The position numbers and the translations under genes were made by a program. A stretch of DNA of 64,000 bases. It comes from Candidatus Desulfosporosinus nitrosoreducens. GTDB lineage: Bacteria; Bacillota; Desulfitobacteriia; Desulfitobacteriales; Desulfitobacteriaceae. The stretch covers positions 237,108-301,107 of the forward strand of contig NZ_JAVHUW010000082.1 of assembly GCF_030954495.1 (NCBI RefSeq), in the 5' to 3' direction. This document shows, piece after piece, positions 25,023 to 32,206 of this stretch. Every line of letters starts with the position of its first letter. Positions within the stretch are counted from its first letter, which is position 1. The notes under the pieces are model-generated. The model saw only the letters and a program-made list of their open reading frames with translations, was not told where the DNA came from and made no database searches.

Positions 25023-25200
25023 TTCTTATGACCATCCCTCTTAATAATAATTACAATCCAAAAGGAATACGATAAACTCTGATTCTGTAAACCAAGGAGC
25101 ATATTTTTCGATATTAGTAAGTATAGTCTCAATCCTTCCTTAGAGTCAAAACAAATGTCTTTCTTCTTGTAGGTAAGTATTAAAACTCACTATCCCATTC

Positions 25201-26478
25201 TCAATCAAAATGACGTATTTTCGGTAGACAAAGCAATGTGGTCGCCCCCAGGATAATAAGCAGGGCACTCACTATAATGGTCTTGATACCGCCTATTTTT
25301 ATGGCCAACCAGCCTGTGAACAGGCTTCCCACGGGCAAGAGCGCAAAGGACCCGAACATATCCAGGCTGGCAACACGTCCAAACGCCTCTGGAGCCACCA
25401 GTTCCTGAAGACTTCCTTGCCATGTTAATGACATGATCATAAGACATGCACCATATGCCGCAGAGATAGCCATGAGTACCAATGGTGTTCGTGCGAAAAT
25501 AAGGACGAGTCTCGCCATCCCTATACCGAGCATACTTCCATAGTTGACTAATCCCCTTTTGCGCCAGCGCTGCCGGCGTCCGTACACTAGTGCGCATAAA
25601 ATACCTCCAAGCCCTGATGTACTGGCAATCAGGCCATAGACGGCGTCGGACATACCAAGATGAACCTTGATTAACCAAGGCAGCAGAATGGTTGTGACTC
25701 CGCTACTGGCAATATTGATGAAAGCAGCGGCAATAATACCTACCCACAGCCATTGGTGTTTACGCAGTTCCTGATACCCACCCGTAAGTTCATGGGCAAA
25801 ATGGCGCAGGCCACTCGCTTCTCGATTAGAAATCCGTTCAGGCGAGTCTAGTCGAAGAAATGCCAGGCTGACAATTGAAATCAAAAATGTTGCGGCATCA
25901 ACCCAAAATCCAACAGCCAAACTTGCCAGGCCGACAATCAGCCCGCCAGCGGCCGGGCCGAGCAACTTAGCAACCTGCTGGCTTACCTGGGTTAACCCGT
26001 TCGCCGCATTTCGGACATCGGGCGTGAAAATCTGGGAGCGTGCTGCCGAATAGGCCGGTTGGAACAGGGAATCCATAACACCGTAAAGTAGCACGAACGC
26101 ATAAAGAAGAGGCATCGTCAGCCGATGCGTTCCCGCCAATACGGCTATGACGGCCACCAGTAGTCCGCGAGAAATATCAGTCGTCATCATTAGCAAGGAA
26201 CGCGAAGCGCGGTCAACTAGAAGCCCTGTAAACGGCAAGAGCACGACCTGCGGTAATATAAGTAGTGCCATGACAAGTCCCATTTGCAGCGTAGAGCGGC
26301 CCATGGAATACACCGCAAGAGGTATTGTCACCCAAAGGATGGCATCTCCAAATTGCGAGAAAGTCTGCCCCATCCACAACATTGTAAATTGCCGGGATCT
26401 TAAAGGGCTTAGCAACGTTCCGCGAACAGTTTCAGCAGAATCCATTGAGAGCGTCGACTTGTTGGTACCATTGTTCAT
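25201..26478 (-). CDS. MFS transporter (MFS_3/EntS-like)
   Basis: A 425-residue transporter with 12 predicted membrane spans. The loop 2-3 motif is GLLVDRASRSLLMMTTDISRG, and later LFQPAYSAARSQIFTPDVRNAANG is typical of the MFS_3 branch that includes macrolide and siderophore exporters. It is only distantly similar to the other MFS protein at 21358. Single gene, with GGAGG nine bases before the ATG. The substrate is unknown. Its codon use is GC-richer than that of the gene following it. Confidence 0.8.
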   Translation of the reverse strand: MNNGTNKSTLSMDSAETVRGTLLSPLRSRQFTMLWMGQTFSQFGDAILWVTIPLAVYSMGRSTLQMGLVMALLILPQVVLLPFTGLLVDRASRSLLMMTTDISRGLLVAVIAVLAGTHRLTMPLLYAFVLLYGVMDSLFQPAYSAARSQIFTPDVRNAANGLTQVSQQVAKLLGPAAGGLIVGLASLAVGFWVDAATFLISIVSLAFLRLDSPERISNREASGLRHFAHELTGGYQELRKHQWLWVGIIAAAFINIASSGVTTILLPWLIKVHLGMSDAVYGLIASTSGLGGILCALVYGRRQRWRKRGLVNYGSMLGIGMARLVLIFARTPLVLMAISAAYGACLMIMSLTWQGSLQELVAPEAFGRVASLDMFGSFALLPVGSLFTGWLAIKIGGIKTIIVSALLIILGATTLLCLPKIRHFD

Positions 26479-26785
26479 CAGTCGGAAACCTCCATTTATC
26501 GTTCAAGCACATTGCGAGCCTCATCATCTAGAGTTGCTATCAGTCCCACATGGCCGTTTTCTGCAACTTGGGTATTTTGCCTATCCCCTCGAAAAAGTGG
26601 AATAACGGAAATCGCAACCATTGTTCTAAACTCAACATAACAAAAGTTGCGATTTAATACTCGATTCATATTCCTTTACCCTTTGTATTCTGATCTGATT
26701 TTTGGGGAAGAGCCATGTTAGATTCCTCCCTGCTGGAATTTTAATATCCAGGAATATAGTCTTGGGGAAGAGCCTTTTCTTATAG
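26479..26785. other. intergenic region with a 60-bp-spaced direct repeat
   Basis: No gene seen. TTGGGGAAGAGCC occurs twice, at 26702-26714 and 26762-26774. Between them a CTGGA/TCCAG hairpin surrounds an AT-rich loop. The arrangement could be two regulator sites or the remains of a 60-base tandem repeat. The upstream 200 bases serve as the leader of the MFS gene. Confidence 0.4.
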
Positions 26786-27262
26786 TTACCTACCTAGTAA
26801 TGAGGGATTGCTGGGATTTTTAAATAGGTAATGCAACATCAAACTTGCGGCTGCTAGTTTATATTTTTTCTCATAATCAATCGAGGCAGTATCTTGCATA
26901 AAGCTTGCAATGTCCTGCTTATTTAGCCCAGCATAGAGTGCTATAGTTTCATATTCAAGACCAAATAATAGTACAAGTAACTCAATAACAGCTTTTACTC
27001 GTTTATCTTCGCTAACCACAGACGCTGGCATTCCATCTGAAAGAAAAATAATTAAATTGAATAGCCCTCGGTTTTCAATTAAGAATAAATCAGTTATTTC
27101 CTTTTTTCCGTTGACAAAATCCGAAAGCGACTCAATACTAACTTGCGTTACTATGTTTAATGTTTTTAATGAAATCTTATATTCATTGACAATAGTTAAG
27201 AACTTTTCCTTTAGCTTATCCTTTGTCAGCATGTTTGAGATCTTAATTTTATGTTCTTGCAT
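26786..27262 (-). CDS. hypothetical protein with two helix-turn-helix-like segments
   Basis: A 158-residue, all-helical soluble protein. NEYKISLKTLNIVTQVSIESLSDFVNGKKE resembles an XRE-type helix-turn-helix, and a second segment, LEYETIALYAGLNKQDIASFMQD, repeats the pattern. It may be a two-domain DNA-binding protein, but no family is recognised with certainty. Single gene behind a GGGAGG site. Confidence 0.6.
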   Translation of the reverse strand: MQEHKIKISNMLTKDKLKEKFLTIVNEYKISLKTLNIVTQVSIESLSDFVNGKKEITDLFLIENRGLFNLIIFLSDGMPASVVSEDKRVKAVIELLVLLFGLEYETIALYAGLNKQDIASFMQDTASIDYEKKYKLAAASLMLHYLFKNPSNPSLLGR

Positions 27263-27433
27263 CCGCTAACCTCCCTGCTTTAAAAACTAGGTGGCACATA
27301 TCTTTGTAACGTTTGCAATTCTAAACATAAATTTCTATAATCATTTCTAATTTTCCTGCGCCACTACAGGAATTTTAACCATGCGTTTGCGGGCTGTGAC
27401 AGGTTCGCTGGTACTTCCTCTAATACAAACCCA

Positions 27434-28009
27434 TTAGTTAAAATCATTAACCGCCGATGAACCGATAGCCTTCAGGCTAGTGTGCAGATCTTTTTGTTCA
27501 TGCGCCGGTCCATTGCGCATACCGGTAACGACAGGTACCTCTTGAACAGTAAATTCCAGCAGCTCAAACATGTGCCTCGTATAATCAATATACGGCTGAA
27601 ACAGGCCGGAATCAGGATTGCCCTGATTAAAAGTAAGGATCAGCTTTTTCTCGGCGGTACTCTCTTCTTTGAAATACGGAGAGTAGCGCGGAGAGAAGCG
27701 CGCAAACATCCGGTCGATGATTGTCTTGGCCTGGGCACTCATCTGCGTCAGATAAATCGGCGAGCCGAAAATAATGGCATTGGCACGATCCATCGCCTCA
27801 TTAAGTTTCTGCATGTCGTCTTTAATAACACAACCCTGATCGCTCTTATGGCAGCCCCAACAACCCCGGCAGGGGTTGATATCGAGATCGCTGAAATACC
27901 AGGACTCCGTTTCGGCTCCCTGTTCTTTCGCACCTTCGAGTATTTTGTTGACGATCCAGGCGGTATTGCCTTCTTTCCGCGGACTGGCGATAATTCCGAT
28001 CATCTTCAT
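27434..28009 (-). CDS. iron-sulfur flavoprotein / NADPH-dependent FMN reductase family
   Basis: A 191-residue flavodoxin-fold protein. The FMN phosphate loop is ASPRKEGNTAWIVNKIL. A cysteine cluster NPCRGCWGCHKSDQGC (compact C-x2-C-x2-C-x5-C-type spacing) is characteristic of iron-sulfur flavoproteins. The second flavin loop is GSPIYLTQMSAQAKTIIDR. Such proteins move single electrons in anaerobes, for example to O2 or peroxide detoxification. The start at 28009 has AGGAGG 11 bases upstream. Two MarR-type operators precede the gene, so the MarR protein encoded just upstream probably represses it. Confidence 0.82.
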   Translation of the reverse strand: MKMIGIIASPRKEGNTAWIVNKILEGAKEQGAETESWYFSDLDINPCRGCWGCHKSDQGCVIKDDMQKLNEAMDRANAIIFGSPIYLTQMSAQAKTIIDRMFARFSPRYSPYFKEESTAEKKLILTFNQGNPDSGLFQPYIDYTRHMFELLEFTVQEVPVVTGMRNGPAHEQKDLHTSLKAIGSSAVNDFN

Positions 28010-28107
28010 CTTGCTTCTTTCCTCCTTAGTGGTACTTTGTGCTGTAGATTGTGTGTTTATTGCTGTAAATCTATACCTTTGAAATTCATACCGCGCGAAC
28101 AACACAG

Positions 28108-28129
28108 TTATGTTTCCTTGGCAACATAA
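28108..28129. promoter_or_regulatory. MarR-type operator 1
   Basis: The palindrome TTATGTT-tccttggc-AACATAA lies about 100 bases upstream of the flavoprotein start. It shares the TGTTTCCTTG core with operator 2. Confidence 0.5.
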
Positions 28130-28142
28130 TTATCCTATCACT

Positions 28143-28163
28143 TTATTGTTTCCTTGTCAATAA
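28143..28163. promoter_or_regulatory. MarR-type operator 2
   Basis: TTATTG-tttccttgt-CAATAA is a palindrome with the same core as operator 1, centred 34 bases away. The near-integral number of helical turns would allow cooperative binding. Confidence 0.5.
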
Positions 28164-28170
28164 TAAAGGA

Positions 28171-28210
28171 GGCGGTATCCTGCACTGACGTTTCAGCGCA
28201 GGATACCGCC
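28171..28210 (-). terminator. hairpin terminator of the MarR gene
   Basis: GGCGGTATCCTGC (28171-28183) pairs with GCAGGATACCGCC (28198-28210), a perfect 13-base-pair stem with a 14-base loop. On the minus strand TCCTTTATTATTG follows. It lies 30 bases past the MarR stop. Confidence 0.7.
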
Positions 28211-28239
28211 CCCCCTAGATTGCTTTTTGAGACAACCCG

Positions 28240-28749
28240 TTATTCAAAATCATTTCCCATTGTTATATCTAAATCTTTGGTTATATCGACACCTTGTTTC
28301 TTTAGCTCCGCATCCAAATGCCTGCTGTACTTTTCCACGAAGCTGAGCATACTCTCAAATTGCTCCTCGGTTACCTGCTCAAATACGGCCTTATCCCGCT
28401 CGCGAAACTCTTTGTGCAGTTCCTCATGGACTTTATTAATTGCTTCCCCTTGGGGAGTCAAGCGAAAATAGATTTCTTTCTTGTTGTCCGGCTTCTGGTA
28501 GCTTGCGATAAGACCTTTTTTTATGAGCTTCTTAGCTAATTTGCTTATGGCCCCTCTGGTCATATAAAAGGACTCCGCAAGTTTGGTCACGTTGGAGTCC
28601 GCATTTCTGCCAATGTATTCGAGGCAATGTATTTCAGAAGACTTATACTCCTTGAGACCATCTTCTGTCTTAAACTTAAGCTTATTAAGAAAAATCCACT
28701 TGTTCAACAAGTCATTGAAACCTCTTAAAACCTGTTCTTCTTTGTTCAT
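28240..28749 (-). CDS. MarR-family transcriptional regulator
   Basis: A 169-residue winged-helix regulator. The recognition region is NVTKLAESFYMTRGAISKLAKKLIKKGLI, and the wing is PDNKKEIYFRLTPQGEAI, both canonical for MarR. Long N- and C-terminal helices provide dimerisation. The start at 28749 has GGGAGG eight bases upstream; the frame extends further but without a ribosome-binding site. A matching palindrome lies upstream of this gene and two more upstream of the flavoprotein gene, so it probably represses both in response to a redox or small-molecule cue. Confidence 0.85.
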   Translation of the reverse strand: MNKEEQVLRGFNDLLNKWIFLNKLKFKTEDGLKEYKSSEIHCLEYIGRNADSNVTKLAESFYMTRGAISKLAKKLIKKGLIASYQKPDNKKEIYFRLTPQGEAINKVHEELHKEFRERDKAVFEQVTEEQFESMLSFVEKYSRHLDAELKKQGVDITKDLDITMGNDFE

Positions 28750-28797
28750 GGCCAGTCCTCCCGCCCCTTGGTGCACTAACCACATTATATTAAACTT

Positions 28798-28815
28798 TTG
28801 TTTCTCTTGCAACAA
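28798..28815. promoter_or_regulatory. MarR-type operator 3 (autoregulatory)
   Basis: TTGTT-tctcttgc-AACAA lies about 50 bases upstream of the MarR start and resembles operators 1 and 2, which suggests autoregulation. Confidence 0.45.
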
Positions 28816-28826
28816 TGTTAAAGCAA

Positions 28827-28869
28827 CTATTCTAAGGCTACTATTCTAAAGACTACTATATCTAAGGCT
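28827..28869. repeat. three short imperfect direct repeats
   Basis: ACTATTCTAAGGCT, ACTATTCTAAAGACT and ACTATATCTAAGGCT follow each other at the 3' end of the sensory hydrogenase-chemoreceptor gene, overlapping its stop. Role unknown; possibly slippage. Confidence 0.4.
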
Positions 28870-30787
28870 GCTTATCCACTATCCCTTCTACGAAGGCTAG
28901 AATCTCCTGACTTTTGGCGTTAAGTTGTTCCAGAGAGGCGGATATTTGTTCTACGTGATTGCTCATTTCGTTCATTTCATTTTCTAAGTCCACAGCAATC
29001 CCGGTTATGCTCCCGATCAAATTGAGCATGGATTTTTCATCATTTAAAGTAGCTTTGACGACTTGGTTAGACTGCTCGGCTAATTTGCGCACCTCCTGAG
29101 CCACTATAGCAAAACCTCTGCCCTGTTCGCCTGCCCTTGCAGCTTCGATGGCCGCATTCAAAGCCAGAAGATTTGTCTGACTGGCAATTTTCTCGATCGT
29201 ATTGGAAGAGTTAGCAAAGTTGACTAATCTCTCTTTCATTTGCTCGACATCTTCCCGCAGAAGGGAAGATGTATTGGTGTTGTTAGTCACTCTTGTCATT
29301 ATATTCTGTAAATTAAGGGCGCTATGTTCATGGGAACTTGCTATTTCATCGAGCGACGCTTTAATGTTAGCGACATCAACTTCCAGCTTCTCACTGTACT
29401 CCAGCCTCTCACTGCTGAGCTTTTGAATTTGGGCGAGCATTTTGTTGATCTCAGCATTCTTCTGATTTTTCGCAATAACTTCATTGCGGGCATAATTAAT
29501 ACAGTTCAGCGGCACATTTAAACCATTATAAATCCCTTTCGCCATTTCCCGGCAAGTTGCATAACCACAAGCCAGACAATTAATCGTCCGGGCTGCTTCG
29601 TCTTCTTTGTACATGCTTTTGAAAACCTGATCGTATTCCGGCTCACTGGGATTAAGTAAATCCTTAGCCTTTCTTGTTTGATCATAAGTGCGGATAAAAT
29701 CTTCCAGTTTTAAGGTTTTATCGAAATACTGATTCAACCAGGCAATCCGCTTAAGCGGCTTTTTAAATTTGCCTTTTTCATACTGCTGGGATTTTTCATA
29801 TTTCATTTGATTAAAGTCGTGGTCGATATCATCAATGATGTCTTCCGTTATGACGGAGGCTGTGCCAATGTTGCAGCCATGCTGGCAGTTAAGAATATCC
29901 ACCAAAAGAGGAACCGGCTTGTTCTGCTTAACTCTCCGGGCATAGATATCCAAATAATTATAGGCGGTCTGCAAACCTTCTACCTGTTTGACCCAGGCCT
30001 TGGGAATGAGGGCTTCTACGTTTTCTCTCAGCCCGCCGGGCCTGCTGTAGAGACAGCCCAAGGAACAGGCTATATCAAAAAAGCCCGCTTCTTCATACTG
30101 ACTCAGGTCAACCTTATGTTTGTCGAGATATTCCTTTAATCTCCTATAGGTAACGTTGTAACTGATAATTTTTCCCGTAGTGAGGAATTCCCCTCTTTTG
30201 GCGATGCAGGGGGAGAGCACGGCTAAGGCAGAATTATCCTTTAAATAGTTTTGAATATATATAGCGGTGCAGAGTATGGGACTGTGTATGGGCGCAAGCT
30301 GACTCAGCAATTCAGGCTTTAACTTTTCAAGATAGTTGACAACCGCCGGACAAGGCTGGGCGATCATCGTCGGTAAATTCTTTTGGCTGATAACTTTAAG
30401 ATAGGCCCATGTCGTTATATCCGCTCCGAAAGAAACGTCATAGACAACCGTTACTCCCTTCTTAACTAAAAAGCCAAATAACCGTTTATAGGCGGGGAAA
30501 TTTACTCTTAATGACGGAGCGGCAAGCAGCGCTATTTTTTTGCCGCTTGCCAGGTCGGCAAAAAATCCCTCCGTATCATCAAGAAAGCCGCGGGCATTGT
30601 GGTCGCAGTTGCTGATACACTGGCCGCATTCAATACACCTTTCATAGTTAATTTTGGCTTTAACCTTGCCGTCGGCGATATAAACAATGTTTGCCTGGAC
30701 CGGACACTCTCTCACACACTTGTTACAACCTTGGCAGGCACTTTCATCCGTGACAATATTACCTTTAACACCCGAATTATTTTCCAT
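28862..30787 (-). CDS. sensory [FeFe]-hydrogenase fused to chemoreceptor signalling domain
   Basis: A 641-residue cytoplasmic protein. Two 4Fe-4S ferredoxin motifs (C18/21/24/28 and C51/54/57/61) precede an H-cluster domain with L1 AQPCPAV (C146), L2 PCIAKRGE (C194, E200) and L3 NCQHGCNIG (C301, C305). The proton-relay cysteine next to C146 is replaced by proline. A 4Fe-4S linker follows (C404/407/412/429), then a methyl-accepting signalling domain with the LLALNAAIEAARAGEQGRGF tip. No membrane span. It probably reports H2 or redox state to CheA/CheW. Last gene of the sensory operon. Confidence 0.88.
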   Translation of the reverse strand: MENNSGVKGNIVTDESACQGCNKCVRECPVQANIVYIADGKVKAKINYERCIECGQCISNCDHNARGFLDDTEGFFADLASGKKIALLAAPSLRVNFPAYKRLFGFLVKKGVTVVYDVSFGADITTWAYLKVISQKNLPTMIAQPCPAVVNYLEKLKPELLSQLAPIHSPILCTAIYIQNYLKDNSALAVLSPCIAKRGEFLTTGKIISYNVTYRRLKEYLDKHKVDLSQYEEAGFFDIACSLGCLYSRPGGLRENVEALIPKAWVKQVEGLQTAYNYLDIYARRVKQNKPVPLLVDILNCQHGCNIGTASVITEDIIDDIDHDFNQMKYEKSQQYEKGKFKKPLKRIAWLNQYFDKTLKLEDFIRTYDQTRKAKDLLNPSEPEYDQVFKSMYKEDEAARTINCLACGYATCREMAKGIYNGLNVPLNCINYARNEVIAKNQKNAEINKMLAQIQKLSSERLEYSEKLEVDVANIKASLDEIASSHEHSALNLQNIMTRVTNNTNTSSLLREDVEQMKERLVNFANSSNTIEKIASQTNLLALNAAIEAARAGEQGRGFAIVAQEVRKLAEQSNQVVKATLNDEKSMLNLIGSITGIAVDLENEMNEMSNHVEQISASLEQLNAKSQEILAFVEGIVDKQP

Positions 30788-30832
30788 GCTTGCTCCGTCC
30801 CTTCCTCTACCCTGCAGTCCCTCAAACCCTTG

Positions 30833-32146
30833 TTACCACATGGCTACCGCCTTCAGAAATGCCTCAACGACTTGGGGATCATATTGTGAGCCGGAATTTT
30901 TTTTAATTTCAGCGAAGGCCGCCTCTTTGCTTAAAGCCTTGCGGTAGGGCCTGTCACTGGTCATAGCATCAAAGGTATCGGCAACAGCAATGATTCTGGC
31001 GATGATATCTGTTTGCTCTCCGCTGAGCCCCTCCGGATAGCCTCTACCGTCGTAGCGCTCATGGTGAGACTTTACTCCGGGGATAATATCATTAAAAAAT
31101 TTAATATATTTAAGAACTTCCTCACCATAAACAGTATGTCTTTTCATTTCATTGTACTCTGTTTCATCGAGCTTCCCCTCTTTGAGCAGAATATTATCCC
31201 GAACCCCGATTTTGCCAATATCGTGCAGGATTGCCGCTAATTTAAGGCGCTCCCTTTCCGGATTTGAAAGTCCGAGGAAGTTGCCGATGGCCAGGCTGTA
31301 CTCCATAACCCTTTTGGTGTGCCCGCCCGTATAAGGGTCCCTCTTATCTATGGTTTCCGCCAGGGTAGAGACAGTCGTCAGAAATGCTTCCTTCAGATTA
31401 TCATACAAACGGGCATTTTCGATGGCCGCGGCGGCCTGAAGGGTCAGGACGGATAAGAGTTTCAAATCTTCAGCCGTATAGTTGGCCGGTTCTGCACTGC
31501 TCAAATTTATGACACCGATGACCCTATCCTTAATCCGCAAAGGTGCGCACATCATCGAGCTCACCTTATGTCTTCCCTCCAGGAAACGAGGATCACGACG
31601 TGTATCATTAATAATTTCGGCCTTTCCGCTGAGAGCAATATTGCCGGCTATCCCTTCGCCTAGCTTTAAAGTCAGTTTAGTTTTGGCCTCTTCCCCCAGT
31701 CTGGCAATCACCTCCAATAAGCCGTTCTCTTCATTGATAAGCATCAGGGATACTTTATCGGCCTTAATTAACTTATTGACCTCGGAAATAACCAGGATGG
31801 CCACTTCCTGGGGACGGAGACTAGCCGCTAACTTCTCGGTTATATCGTATAAGAAAATCAATTCCCGGTATTTTGCCAAAGTCTCCTGCCCTAACTCCTT
31901 TTTTTCGCATTCACTCGCGGCGAACAGCATCACTAGCCGGGAAATGGCATAAGCCCGCTTTCCCCCGCTAATCCAGCCAAACTGCTCATCCTGAAACAGC
32001 AGCGGATATTTCGTGGTGTAGTCGCTGTCAGAGTCTCCATAAAGTATTCGGCCCTCAACGTTTTGGACTAAAAAAGGTTCCGCACAGACTTCAGCTATCA
32101 GAGCATAAACGCCTTTTTTCCGCAAACGTCCAAGATCAAGTTTCAA
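30833..32146 (-). CDS. GAF-HD-GYP cyclic-di-GMP phosphodiesterase
   Basis: A 437-residue protein. Residues about 100-245 form a GAF sensor domain (KVSSMMCAPLRIKDRVIGVI). Residues 255-430 form an HD-GYP domain with the HD pair in AAILHDIGKIGV, HHERYDGRGYPEGL carrying the GYP triad, and the DTFDAMTSDRPYRKA segment. HD-GYP enzymes degrade c-di-GMP to GMP. The first 80 residues are an unrecognised domain. The start is a TTG behind GAGGGGGG. It lies between two sensory hydrogenase genes, which suggests that redox signalling and c-di-GMP are linked. Confidence 0.88.
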   Translation of the reverse strand: MKLDLGRLRKKGVYALIAEVCAEPFLVQNVEGRILYGDSDSDYTTKYPLLFQDEQFGWISGGKRAYAISRLVMLFAASECEKKELGQETLAKYRELIFLYDITEKLAASLRPQEVAILVISEVNKLIKADKVSLMLINEENGLLEVIARLGEEAKTKLTLKLGEGIAGNIALSGKAEIINDTRRDPRFLEGRHKVSSMMCAPLRIKDRVIGVINLSSAEPANYTAEDLKLLSVLTLQAAAAIENARLYDNLKEAFLTTVSTLAETIDKRDPYTGGHTKRVMEYSLAIGNFLGLSNPERERLKLAAILHDIGKIGVRDNILLKEGKLDETEYNEMKRHTVYGEEVLKYIKFFNDIIPGVKSHHERYDGRGYPEGLSGEQTDIIARIIAVADTFDAMTSDRPYRKALSKEAAFAEIKKNSGSQYDPQVVEAFLKAVAMW

Positions 32147-32206
32147 AACTTTACCCCCCTCAGGGTTTCAAGCTGATATTCTCTCTTCATACGTATTCCA
32201 CGCTGC

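Noticed and set aside
27482..28129. 215-codon plus-strand frame opposite the flavoprotein gene
   Set aside because: The minus-strand protein has clear flavin and cysteine motifs and a good start; the plus-strand frame has no recognisable features.
28862..30787. Catalytic hydrogenase
   Set aside because: The proton-transfer cysteine is absent and the protein ends in a chemoreceptor signalling domain, so sensing is more likely.
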